From contig NZ_CASEGO010000012.1 in assembly GCF_949287625.1 (NCBI RefSeq), forward strand, positions 1-35,871: a stretch of DNA of 35,871 bases, written 5' to 3'. The first letter of the stretch is position 1. The number at the start of each line of letters is the position of its first letter. The notes under the pieces were generated by a model. The model did not search any database and had not been told where the DNA came from. It saw nothing but the letters and a program-made list of their open reading frames with translations. The stretch is from an uncultured Brachyspira sp. GTDB lineage: Bacteria > Spirochaetota > Brachyspiria > Brachyspirales > Brachyspiraceae. A program made the translations under genes and the position numbers. This document shows positions 1 through 7,547 of this stretch, piece by piece.

Positions 1-179
1 AAAGAATACATTCTACTTTAAATTATGATACTCCTATGCTATACTTTAAGAAATTAAGGAATACTTAAATGCAATATGTATGGAACCCGTGCATTATTTG
101 TAATTAACATAGCATTTTTAAGGAATAAAAAAGCCGATAACTAAAAGTTACCAGCTTTTTATAAATAAAGTTTATTAAC
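1..179. other. Leader intergenic stretch at window edge
   Basis: No gene is visible here apart from the terminator at 127-160. A 12-codon reading frame (69-107, encoding MQYVWNPCIICN) follows an AAGGA box, but it is too short to call as a gene. Confidence 0.5.
127..160 (-). terminator. Rho-independent terminator of the cNBD operon
   Basis: Read on the minus strand, AAAAAGC and GCTTTTTT flank an inner TAACT/AGTTA stem, giving an imperfect hairpin that ends in a T run. It lies about 20 bases past the stop of the CRP-like gene, the expected place for the operon's terminator. Confidence 0.7.
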
Positions 180-815
180 TTATGATTTCTTTCTTTTTAA
201 GTCAATTTGTCTTTGAATTTCCTTTAAGTTTTTAACGTAAATTGTATTAGTTCTTATATCGATTTTACCTGTTTTTACCAAAGAATTTAATACTTTTTGA
301 ACATCATTAACTTTAACACCGCACCAATTAGCAATATCATTAATAGTGGCATTTAATTCCTGAGGTTCATAATAATGATCTCTAGGTATATTCTGAAGTT
401 CTGCCAATAATAGAAGACAGTCATAAACTCTTAAATCAGTTTCATTTAATTGAAGTATTAAAAGTCTCCTTTTGGCATCAAATATTCTTTTTGCGAACAT
501 TTTTGAAAGTTTAAGAGCCATAGCAGTATTATTTGCTAATATTGATTGGAAGTTTTCTTTTCTTAATTCTAGTAAAACAGTAGGTTCATTTGCTATTGCC
601 GAAGCACTTCTAGTAGTATCTTCTAATATAGCCATTTCTCCAAAAAAATCACCTGGGTAAACTATGTCTAATAATTTTTCAACATCTTTTATAACCTTAG
701 TAATTTTAACAGATCCGCTTTGAACCATATAAAATTTGTCGCCTTTTTCATATTCTAAAAATATAACATCATCAGTATTGTATTTCTTTGTATGTGAAGA
801 TAAATTATTATCCAT
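180..815 (-). CDS. CRP/FNR-family regulator with cyclic nucleotide-binding domain
   Basis: A 211-aa protein with an N-terminal cyclic nucleotide-binding beta-barrel (about residues 15-110) and a C-terminal winged helix-turn-helix (about 130-205). The phosphate-binding cassette around residues 59-72 reads GEMAILEDTTRSAS. It keeps the Gly-Glu and Arg-Ser-Ala elements that hold the cyclic phosphate in CRP-type proteins, so ligand binding is plausible. The long dimerisation helix follows at about 95-130. The gene starts 20 bases after the stop of the cNBD-TPR gene, with an AAGGA box before its ATG, so the two are probably co-transcribed. The ligand (cAMP, cGMP or another) and target genes cannot be told from sequence. 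The family call is firm; the role as a DNA-binding regulator is inferred from the C-terminal domain. Confidence 0.85.
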   Translation of the reverse strand: MDNNLSSHTKKYNTDDVIFLEYEKGDKFYMVQSGSVKITKVIKDVEKLLDIVYPGDFFGEMAILEDTTRSASAIANEPTVLLELRKENFQSILANNTAMALKLSKMFAKRIFDAKRRLLILQLNETDLRVYDCLLLLAELQNIPRDHYYEPQELNATINDIANWCGVKVNDVQKVLNSLVKTGKIDIRTNTIYVKNLKEIQRQIDLKRKKS

Positions 816-835
816 AATTAATTCCTTATAAAAAA

Positions 836-1825
836 TTATAATCTTGAAACGCTTGCATTAGCTTCTTTAGAGAAATTATCCATAGGAGGCATAGAAATAA
901 CCTTTTGATAATATGCCTTAGCCTTAGTTTTATCACCTTTAGCTTCGCATGTTTTAGCTAAAAATAATATAGCCTCTTTAACATTCGAAGATTTAGGATA
1001 TTTTTTTATAGCAGATAAAAGTACTGTAGAAGCATTATCATATTTATTTAAATTGTAATAGCATTTACCCATATAAAACATAGAATTTTCAGCTACAGCA
1101 GCATTAGGGCTTTTGAGCAAAGTATTAAATGTTTTTATAGAATTAACATAATTATTACTATTATATAATTCTACAGCTTTATTATATGTAGGATCATTTA
1201 CAGCAGTTTGCACCTGAGCAGCAGGTTTTGCAGCCGAAGAAACTTCTGTGTTTGGAGGAGCTATATCGCTGTCATCTGTTATATCTAGTTCATCTTTACA
1301 TTCTTCTATTTTCTCTTTTACAGTATTATAATATGTGGAGTCTTCATCAGCATATTGAAGATATCTTTTATAGGCATAAAGTGCATTTTTATATTTTTTA
1401 TTTTTGAAATAGAACTCCCCTATATTATACAATCCTTCCAAAGGATCAGGAGCTTCATCATTAATATCATTTTCTACAAGTTCTCTAACTCTTTTATTTA
1501 TTCTTCTAAGCTGATTAGAAAAAACTTTGAGCATTTTTATAATAATAGGCTTATTTTTTGCTATTAAACTTTCAAACTCTTCATATGTAATTATAATAAC
1601 AACACAATCAGTCAAACATTGAACGGTATCTTCCTGCGGATATGTTCCAAGTATACTTTTTACACCGAAAAACTCTCCTATATTGATAAGTTCTCTGGTT
1701 TCATACCCTGTTTCTTCTGACAAAAATATGCTTTGAGCCTGACCCTGTTTTAATATATAAACTCTATCTGAAGTATCCCCAGTAAAATATACTATAGAAC
1801 CTGCTTTATATACTCTTGTTTGCAT
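836..1825 (-). CDS. Cyclic nucleotide-binding domain protein with TPR repeats
   Basis: A 329-aa protein with a cNBD-like barrel at about residues 1-120, a short acidic and Ala/Pro linker near 175-210, and tetratricopeptide-type helical repeats on both sides of the linker (about 130-180 and 210-325; for example the segments around YNIGEFYFKNKKYKNALYAY and MFYMGKCYYNLNKYDNA). The position of the phosphate-binding cassette reads GEFFGVKSILGTYPQEDT. It lacks the Arg-Ser/Thr-Ala signature, so nucleotide binding may be lost. There is no DNA-binding domain. It is the first gene of a two-gene operon with the CRP-like regulator, with a GAGGA ribosome site before the ATG. It may act as a scaffold or sensor partner, but the function is unknown. 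Confidence 0.8.
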   Translation of the reverse strand: MQTRVYKAGSIVYFTGDTSDRVYILKQGQAQSIFLSEETGYETRELINIGEFFGVKSILGTYPQEDTVQCLTDCVVIIITYEEFESLIAKNKPIIIKMLKVFSNQLRRINKRVRELVENDINDEAPDPLEGLYNIGEFYFKNKKYKNALYAYKRYLQYADEDSTYYNTVKEKIEECKDELDITDDSDIAPPNTEVSSAAKPAAQVQTAVNDPTYNKAVELYNSNNYVNSIKTFNTLLKSPNAAVAENSMFYMGKCYYNLNKYDNASTVLLSAIKKYPKSSNVKEAILFLAKTCEAKGDKTKAKAYYQKVISMPPMDNFSKEANASVSRL

Positions 1826-1902
1826 TAGTTTGTCCTCAATTAATTTTTATTATAATGAAAAAATATTATAATATGAAAGAGATAGTTTTTTATTCGGCTT
1901 TT

Positions 1903-1930
1903 ATTCTATCACTTATAATACTTTTTTCAA
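1903..1930 (-). promoter_or_regulatory. Candidate promoter of the cNBD operon
   Basis: On the minus strand TTGAAA (1930-1925) and TAGAAT (1908-1903) are separated by 16 bases, upstream of the cNBD-TPR gene. Other TATAAT matches lie closer to the start codon, so the exact start site is uncertain. Confidence 0.4.
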
Positions 1931-1940
1931 GTTATTTTTT

Positions 1941-2528
1941 TCATTTTCTCATTTTATTTATCATCTCTATTGTATCTATATCGATTTTTTCAGCCCTTGT
2001 TTTTAGGTCTTTAATTATCATTTTTATTTCATCATCTGTCATATTCTGTCCGAATTTAGCCTTTGCAGTGATATTTTGTATTTTTATAACCCCTATTAAC
2101 ATATTATTCTGAGCATAGTTAAACATTTTATTATCTATTGATAAATTAGTATTATTCGGTTCATATTTTTTTACCAATTCATATAATATATTTCTTCTTT
2201 CTTCTATATCACTTATACTTTCAAATCTGCCTTCAGCAAATATTGAGAAGAAAAATTGAGTAGGAATCATATTATTATTCATAAATGCTGATGGTATATA
2301 AGAATATAATTTTGATGCTGTGAATGAAACTTCAGGATTATTTTTTAAGATTTCATATTTTCTTCCAGACATAGCACCATGAAAATATATTTGATTATTC
2401 TTGAAGCAAAAACTTACAGGAACAGCATAAGGTATAATATCAGGCAACGCCATAACTCCGAATTCTATACTATTCAGCATATTATCAATTTCCTTCATAT
2501 CTTCAAATATAAAGTCCTTTCGTCTCAT
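1941..2528 (-). CDS. Pyridoxamine 5'-phosphate oxidase-like flavoprotein (NimA-like)
   Basis: A 195-aa protein with the split-barrel FMN-binding fold of the PNPOx/NimA group. It begins with the MRRKDF start and a following helix (MKEIDNMLNSIEFGVMAL), as in many NimA-like proteins. The core contains the YAVPVSF strand and the IYFHGAMSGRKYEILKNNP segment, the usual flavin phosphate-binding region. The family's members include nitroimidazole-resistance reductases and many proteins of unknown substrate, so a drug-resistance role should not be assumed. A GGCGG sequence stands before the ATG. The gene lies upstream of the cNBD operon on the same strand with a 115-base gap that holds a candidate promoter, so it is probably a separate unit. 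Confidence 0.8.
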   Translation of the reverse strand: MRRKDFIFEDMKEIDNMLNSIEFGVMALPDIIPYAVPVSFCFKNNQIYFHGAMSGRKYEILKNNPEVSFTASKLYSYIPSAFMNNNMIPTQFFFSIFAEGRFESISDIEERRNILYELVKKYEPNNTNLSIDNKMFNYAQNNMLIGVIKIQNITAKAKFGQNMTDDEIKMIIKDLKTRAEKIDIDTIEMINKMRK

Positions 2529-2671
2529 TATTACCGCCTTGAGTATTTTAATACAAAATAATAGATTATTTTATTTATTTTAATATACGGTTTATTGTAT
2601 TTTTTCTTTATTAATATTATTATATAATTTATATAATTTCATGTTACAGCAAAAATATTGGAGTTTTTATT

Positions 2672-4564
2672 ATGAAAATAGCAATATCTCAAATTGAAAT
2701 AATACCTTCTATGCCATGTGATAATACGGTTAGAATTATAAGTGCTATAAGCAGTGCTAAAAAAAATAATGCTGATATTATAGTGTTTCCAGAGTTATGC
2801 GTATCAGGATATATGCTCGGAGATATGTGGGAGAGTAAAGGATTTATAAATGAGTGCGAAGAGCTGGGAGAAGAAATTATAAAATCCTCCAAGGGAATAT
2901 ATGTTATTTTTGGTAATGTAGCTTCTGATAAGAGTAAAAAGAATTTTGACGGAAGATTAAGGAAATATAATGCTTTATTTGTAGCTAAAGACGGTAAATT
3001 AATACATAATAATATAAATAATTACCCTTTTATAATAAAATCATTACTTCCTAATTATAAAGAATTTGAAGACCCAAGACATTTTTTTAGCTTGAAAGAT
3101 TTGGCATTTGAAAATAATGCTGATATAAAAGAATATTTAAAACCTTTAGAAATAGAATGTAATGGTGAAAAAATAAAACTCGGACTTACCATATGCGAAG
3201 ATGCTTGGAGCAGCAACTATTCTTTCTCTCCTATGGATATTATAAACAGCAATAAAGATGTTGATTTATTTATAAATATATCAAGTTCGCCTTATACATT
3301 GGTTAAAGATACAAAACGCCATAAGATGTACGGAGAAATTGCAAGTAAACATAATATTCCTCTTGTATATGTTAATAATGTAGGAATACAAAATAACGGA
3401 AAAACAGTTTATACATTTGACGGAGGAAGTGCTGTTTATGATGACAAAGGTAATTTATTATTGACAGCAAACAGATATGAAGATGATGTATATTATATAG
3501 AAATGGATCTTAAAAATAAATCGTATCCAAAACCTATAGAAATAGAGGAAGAAGATGAATATAAGTTTATATATGATACAGTAATTTACGGAATAAGAAA
3601 GTTTACAAAATCTATAGGAGTAAAAAAAATAGTTATAGGAGTATCTGGAGGAATTGATTCTGCTTTATCATCAGCTATGTATGTAAATGCACTTGGTAAG
3701 GATAATATTCTTCTTGTAAATATGCCTAGCAAATTTAATTCTAATACCACAAAAGATTTAGCTAAAACTTTGGCTGATAATTTAGGCTGTTCATATATGG
3801 TTGTTCCTATACAGGAGTCCGTTGACTATACAGTAAAACAATTAGAAAGCTCCCCTATCATAAAAGATGGAAATGAAAATTATTTAAAATTATCATCTTT
3901 TGTTATAGAAAATATACAGGCAAGAGACAGATCATCAAGGGTACTTTCTGCTATTGCAGCTAGTATTGGAGGAGTATTTACCTGCAATGCTAATAAAACA
4001 GAGACTATGGTTGGGTATTCTACTATGTATGGCGATAGTGCAGGATTTTTTGCTTGTTTGGCTGATTTATGGAAGTATCAAATATACGGACTTGCAAAAT
4101 ATGTTAATGAAAAAGTTTTCGGCAAGGAAATTATACCGGAAGGAACTATAAATATTGTACCTAGTGCCGAGCTATCGACTGCACAGGCTGTAGATGAAGG
4201 AAAAGGAGATCCTATAAAATATGATTATCATGATTATTTATTTAAGTTTTTAATGGAATCATGGAACAGGATCATATTAGAAGATGTTTTGGAATTGTAT
4301 ATAAATGATAAATTGGAAGAGGTAATTGGCTGCCAAAAAGGTATTTTAAATAAATATTTTAAAACAGCACATAATTTTTTAGATGATTTGGAGAAATGGT
4401 GGAAGCAGTTTATGGGAATGGGAGTTACAAAAAGAATACAGGCTCCTCCAATACTTGCTGTCAGCAGAAGAAGTTTTGGTTTTGGTAATAGAGAGGCTCA
4501 AAACAGGGTATATTATACAGCAAGATATTTATCCCTAAAGAATAAAGTTTTAAGTTTGGATTAA
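2672..4564 (+). CDS. nadE: Glutamine-dependent NAD+ synthetase
   Basis: A 630-aa two-domain enzyme that makes NAD+ from deamido-NAD+, ATP and glutamine in the cytoplasm. The N-terminal nitrilase-type glutaminase domain (about 1-280) shows Glu41 in FPELCVSGY and the nucleophile Cys175 in LTICEDAW. The C-terminal synthetase domain (about 300-630) has the ATP-pyrophosphatase P-loop GVSGGIDS at residues 323-330. A later segment (CNANKTETMVGYSTMYGDSAG) matches the family. The length is normal for the glutamine-using form, so ammonia can be channelled from the first domain to the second. The ribosome site is GGAG, 8 bases before the ATG at 2672. The gene stands alone between a divergent NimA-like gene and the chemotaxis operon. 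Confidence 0.95.
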   Translation: MKIAISQIEIIPSMPCDNTVRIISAISSAKKNNADIIVFPELCVSGYMLGDMWESKGFINECEELGEEIIKSSKGIYVIFGNVASDKSKKNFDGRLRKYNALFVAKDGKLIHNNINNYPFIIKSLLPNYKEFEDPRHFFSLKDLAFENNADIKEYLKPLEIECNGEKIKLGLTICEDAWSSNYSFSPMDIINSNKDVDLFINISSSPYTLVKDTKRHKMYGEIASKHNIPLVYVNNVGIQNNGKTVYTFDGGSAVYDDKGNLLLTANRYEDDVYYIEMDLKNKSYPKPIEIEEEDEYKFIYDTVIYGIRKFTKSIGVKKIVIGVSGGIDSALSSAMYVNALGKDNILLVNMPSKFNSNTTKDLAKTLADNLGCSYMVVPIQESVDYTVKQLESSPIIKDGNENYLKLSSFVIENIQARDRSSRVLSAIAASIGGVFTCNANKTETMVGYSTMYGDSAGFFACLADLWKYQIYGLAKYVNEKVFGKEIIPEGTINIVPSAELSTAQAVDEGKGDPIKYDYHDYLFKFLMESWNRIILEDVLELYINDKLEEVIGCQKGILNKYFKTAHNFLDDLEKWWKQFMGMGVTKRIQAPPILAVSRRSFGFGNREAQNRVYYTARYLSLKNKVLSLD

Positions 4565-4866
4565 ATATGAAAATTATTTTTGTTTTTTAATTTTATAGTT
4601 TTATAATTTTATAATTTTTGTATATTTAATTAAGTTAATTATTTTTTTATAATTATAGCAGTAAAATGTAATAATTGTATAGTATTTGAAAAAATATTAA
4701 TTTAAACAAATAATGATAATATATTTAAACATAAAAAGTATTTAAATTTTACTGTAAAATTATTAGTATAGAAATATTTTACTTGCAAAAAGCTATAATA
4801 AATGTTATATTTATATAGTAATTTATTTAAACTATGTAAAATTAAAATAATAGGAAATTATATACA
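4565..4866 (+). other. Intergenic leader of the chemotaxis operon
   Basis: This 302-base AT-rich stretch holds no gene. It begins with short TTTTATAA-like repeats near 4595-4620. A perfect 7-1-7 palindrome, ATTTTACTGTAAAAT, lies at 4746-4760, and related GTAAAAT words recur near 4671 and 4835. A TATAAT at 4794-4799 could be a -10 box, but no good -35 lies at the right distance. No sigma28 or sigma54 type promoter was recognised. Confidence 0.4.
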
Positions 4867-6798
4867 GTGGGAATGTCTGCCATTATAGATAATAACATAC
4901 GTCAGGATATCCTAGATTATTCTGCTATTCTTGAAACTACGGTTAAAGATATACATTCTTTCTTGGAAGAAGTGGGCAGAGTATATAGTTTTATCGGCGA
5001 AAAATTTCCTATGATAGAACAAGAAATGAAAAATGAAAATGAGAAGGCTAATAGTCTGCTTTCTTATTTTACTAATAATGATAAAGGGCAGAAAAACTTT
5101 TCAAATGATTTAGAGGAAAACCAAGATGACTTCTTTTTATCATTTGATAGAATGCAGAATTTTATATCTCAGGATAATGAGCTTTCAGATTCTTTAGTTG
5201 AAGATGTAGGTAAAACCAGTAATATAATGGACTCTATAGAGCAGATAAGAATGCTCGCTGACCAAATTAAGGTGTATTCATTAAATGCCATAATAATATC
5301 TTCAAAATATGGAGCAGGCGGTAAAGCTTTTGGAGAAATATCTAAAAACATCATAAAAATGTCAGAAACTTCAAATGAACAAGCTGACCAAATGAATAGA
5401 ATCGGTAAAGAGTTATTTGTAAGGTTTGAATCATTTAAAACAGAGATATTAAAAACTAATGAATTACAAAGACAGAACTTTACTATTATGCGTGAACAGC
5501 TGGATAAAGAGCATAACAATATGGTAAACTCTTTTGCTGTATTTTCTAATATAATATCAAATATTATTTCAAGAGTTGATAATACTTATGATTTCATATT
5601 TGAAGTAATGATGGTTCTTCCAAGAGAGGATATTGTAAGGCAGCAGACAGAGCACATAGTTGAATCAATAAATTCTATAGTTTATGAAAATAGAAACTTT
5701 ATAGATTATTATGGTTCTCAAGTAGAAACTATGGATGCTGAAGATTTAGAGAAAACAGAAAATCAAACTTTAGAGCATAAATTATTGGATTTGCTTACCT
5801 TTGATGATGTTGTTTTAACTTTGATTATAGAAAACTTTAAATCAATTCATGAAGAAATAAGTTTGACAAACTCTGATATATATAAAAGTCTTAAAGGTTT
5901 AAAAGATGCTTTGCTTGATATAACAGCAGACAGAACAACAATAGTTGAATATATGATAGGCGGAGAAACAGGAAAATCAGAATTCCCATTCACAGTTTCA
6001 GAATCATTATTTAATGAATATATGGGATTTATAAAACTTTATTTAGAAAACTTTAAATTGTTTTTAACTAATAAATACAGAATATCTGACAGTAATATAG
6101 CTATTATTGATTCTATAGAAGAATTGGAAAGTATGTTCTTAGAAACTAAAAATATAGCAAAAACATTTAACTCAATTAACTTTTTGGCTAAAATAGAGTT
6201 GGAAAAAAACAGCGATATATTTAATAATTCTCAAACATTTTCTATAGAAAGTGTTGAATCTATAGCTACTAATATAACAGATACTGTAGATGCATGTTTG
6301 GAACAATTCCATAATATTAAGGCAGCTATATTCAGCTCTATTAATAAATTTAAGTCAAATATTAATCAGCAGTCTACTGAACATACATTTATAGAATCTA
6401 TGACAGAGAGCGTAAGTAAACGTTTAGATGAGTCTAAGTATATTATTAATAATAACATAAAAAGACTCGATAGTTATGCTGATGAATTGTTTGGGCTTAT
6501 AGATAAAACTTTAATAGATTTAAGTTCTTTGAGTACACTGCTTACAAAGATTAATGAAATAATAGAAATATTTAACAGCATGAGAAATGTTATAAGAAAT
6601 AAGAAAAATGAATATTATAAATTATTGGGTATAGAAAACTGGAAAATAGAAAGCGATAAATATTTGGATATAGTAAATTCATATACAATTAAGAAAGAAA
6701 GAGCTATAGCAAATAGCATTTTATCTGGAGAAGAAGCTCCAAATGTCGATATAAGTATAGATGTGGGTGCTGATAGCGGTGATTTTACTATGTTTTAA
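4867..6798 (+). CDS. Soluble receptor-like chemotaxis protein with degenerate MCP signalling tips
   Basis: A 643-aa, mostly helical protein without signal peptide or membrane segment, so it should be cytoplasmic. Residues 124-170 align with the hairpin tip of methyl-accepting chemotaxis proteins: the segment LADQIKVYSLNAIIISSKYG keeps the Leu-Asn-Ala core and is followed by GGKAF. The Glu equivalent to Tsr E385 is Ile144, that for E391 is Ala150, and Arg388 is replaced by Lys147. A second, weaker tip-like segment is seen at 430-450 (IAKTFNSINFLAKIELEKNSD), suggesting an internal duplication. It is the first gene of the chemotaxis operon, 24 bases before the STAS gene. The start is GTG at 4867 after AGGAAA; ATG at 4873 is an alternative. 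It may be a receptor-like array or adaptor protein. Function is inferred from fold and context only. Confidence 0.65.
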   Translation: MGMSAIIDNNIRQDILDYSAILETTVKDIHSFLEEVGRVYSFIGEKFPMIEQEMKNENEKANSLLSYFTNNDKGQKNFSNDLEENQDDFFLSFDRMQNFISQDNELSDSLVEDVGKTSNIMDSIEQIRMLADQIKVYSLNAIIISSKYGAGGKAFGEISKNIIKMSETSNEQADQMNRIGKELFVRFESFKTEILKTNELQRQNFTIMREQLDKEHNNMVNSFAVFSNIISNIISRVDNTYDFIFEVMMVLPREDIVRQQTEHIVESINSIVYENRNFIDYYGSQVETMDAEDLEKTENQTLEHKLLDLLTFDDVVLTLIIENFKSIHEEISLTNSDIYKSLKGLKDALLDITADRTTIVEYMIGGETGKSEFPFTVSESLFNEYMGFIKLYLENFKLFLTNKYRISDSNIAIIDSIEELESMFLETKNIAKTFNSINFLAKIELEKNSDIFNNSQTFSIESVESIATNITDTVDACLEQFHNIKAAIFSSINKFKSNINQQSTEHTFIESMTESVSKRLDESKYIINNNIKRLDSYADELFGLIDKTLIDLSSLSTLLTKINEIIEIFNSMRNVIRNKKNEYYKLLGIENWKIESDKYLDIVNSYTIKKERAIANSILSGEEAPNVDISIDVGADSGDFTMF

Positions 6799-6822
6799 TA
6801 AAAGTAATGGAGGTATTTTTTT

Positions 6823-7086
6823 ATGGCAGTTATAGAAATAAATGACAATCTTAATATAAGGACTATGAGTAAATATTTTAAGAATGTCATCAAAAGTGCA
6901 AATTATAACGAAGATATTACTGTAAAGTTTAATTGTGAAGGTCCTGCACATGTTGATTTGGCAGGTCTGCAAATATTGTATGCTATGAAAAAAGAGCTTG
7001 CGAAAAATCAAAAAAACCTTATAGTAGAAGGCATGGATAATTTATTTGTAGAGTATTTAAAAATAATTAACGATAAAAATAATTGA
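6823..7086 (+). CDS. STAS-domain protein of the chemotaxis operon
   Basis: An 87-aa single STAS domain, the fold of anti-sigma-factor antagonists and MlaB. The loop that carries the phosphorylated serine in SpoIIAA-type proteins reads HVDLAGLQILYAMKKEL. The Asp is kept, but Leu and Ala stand where Ser-Ser or Ser-Ala would be. It therefore probably cannot be phosphorylated in the classic way and may act only as a binding module. It lies between the receptor-like gene and cheY, with a strong GGAGG ribosome site. From memory, STAS genes occur next to cheY-cheA in some gammaproteobacterial chemotaxis clusters, so a role in this signalling complex is plausible. The partner is not known. Confidence 0.75.
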   Translation: MAVIEINDNLNIRTMSKYFKNVIKSANYNEDITVKFNCEGPAHVDLAGLQILYAMKKELAKNQKNLIVEGMDNLFVEYLKIINDKNN

Positions 7087-7118
7087 TAAAAATAATTAAT
7101 GATATAAGAGGTTAAAGT

Positions 7119-7487
7119 ATGGCTAAAACAATACTAATTGTAGACGATTCAAATACAGCTAGAGCATCTGTTGAATATACCTTGAAAAAGGGCAGTTATA
7201 CTGTAGTGTCTGCAGATGATGGTACTACAGGGTTAGAGGTTCTAGGTAAAACCCCAAATGTTGATATGATAATAACTGACCTTAACATGCCTAAAATGGA
7301 CGGTATAGAGTTTATTAAGCATGTAAGACAGGTAGATCAACATAAATATACCCCTATTCTTATGCTTACAACAGAATCTCAAGATGAGAAAAAAATGGAG
7401 GGGAAGGCTGCAGGAGCTAGCGGTTGGCTAGTAAAGCCATTTAACCCAACTCAACTTTTGGACGTTGTTAAACGTTTTTTAAACTAA
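7119..7487 (+). CDS. cheY: Chemotaxis response regulator CheY
   Basis: A 122-aa stand-alone receiver domain. The acidic pocket is DD at residues 9-10, the phosphoacceptor is Asp54 in IITDLNMPKMDG, the switch threonines are in LMLTTES, and the conserved lysine is in WLVKPF. There is no output domain. Once phosphorylated by CheA it should act on the flagellar switch. It lies directly upstream of cheA, with AGAGG before the ATG. The spirochaete phosphatase gene cheX is not in this window, so dephosphorylation is handled elsewhere or differently. A second CheY in the genome cannot be excluded, so the assignment as the motor-binding CheY is inferred from context. Confidence 0.92.
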   Translation: MAKTILIVDDSNTARASVEYTLKKGSYTVVSADDGTTGLEVLGKTPNVDMIITDLNMPKMDGIEFIKHVRQVDQHKYTPILMLTTESQDEKKMEGKAAGASGWLVKPFNPTQLLDVVKRFLN

Positions 7488-7547
7488 TTTTCCAACCATC
7501 TTATTGTAATATAATAAGGATTTTTATTAAAGATAGAGGTGTAATAC

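Noticed and set aside
69..107. 12-codon frame MQYVWNPCIICN after an AAGGA box
   Set aside because: Too short to separate from chance, and only a TATACT-like box lies upstream; no support for translation.
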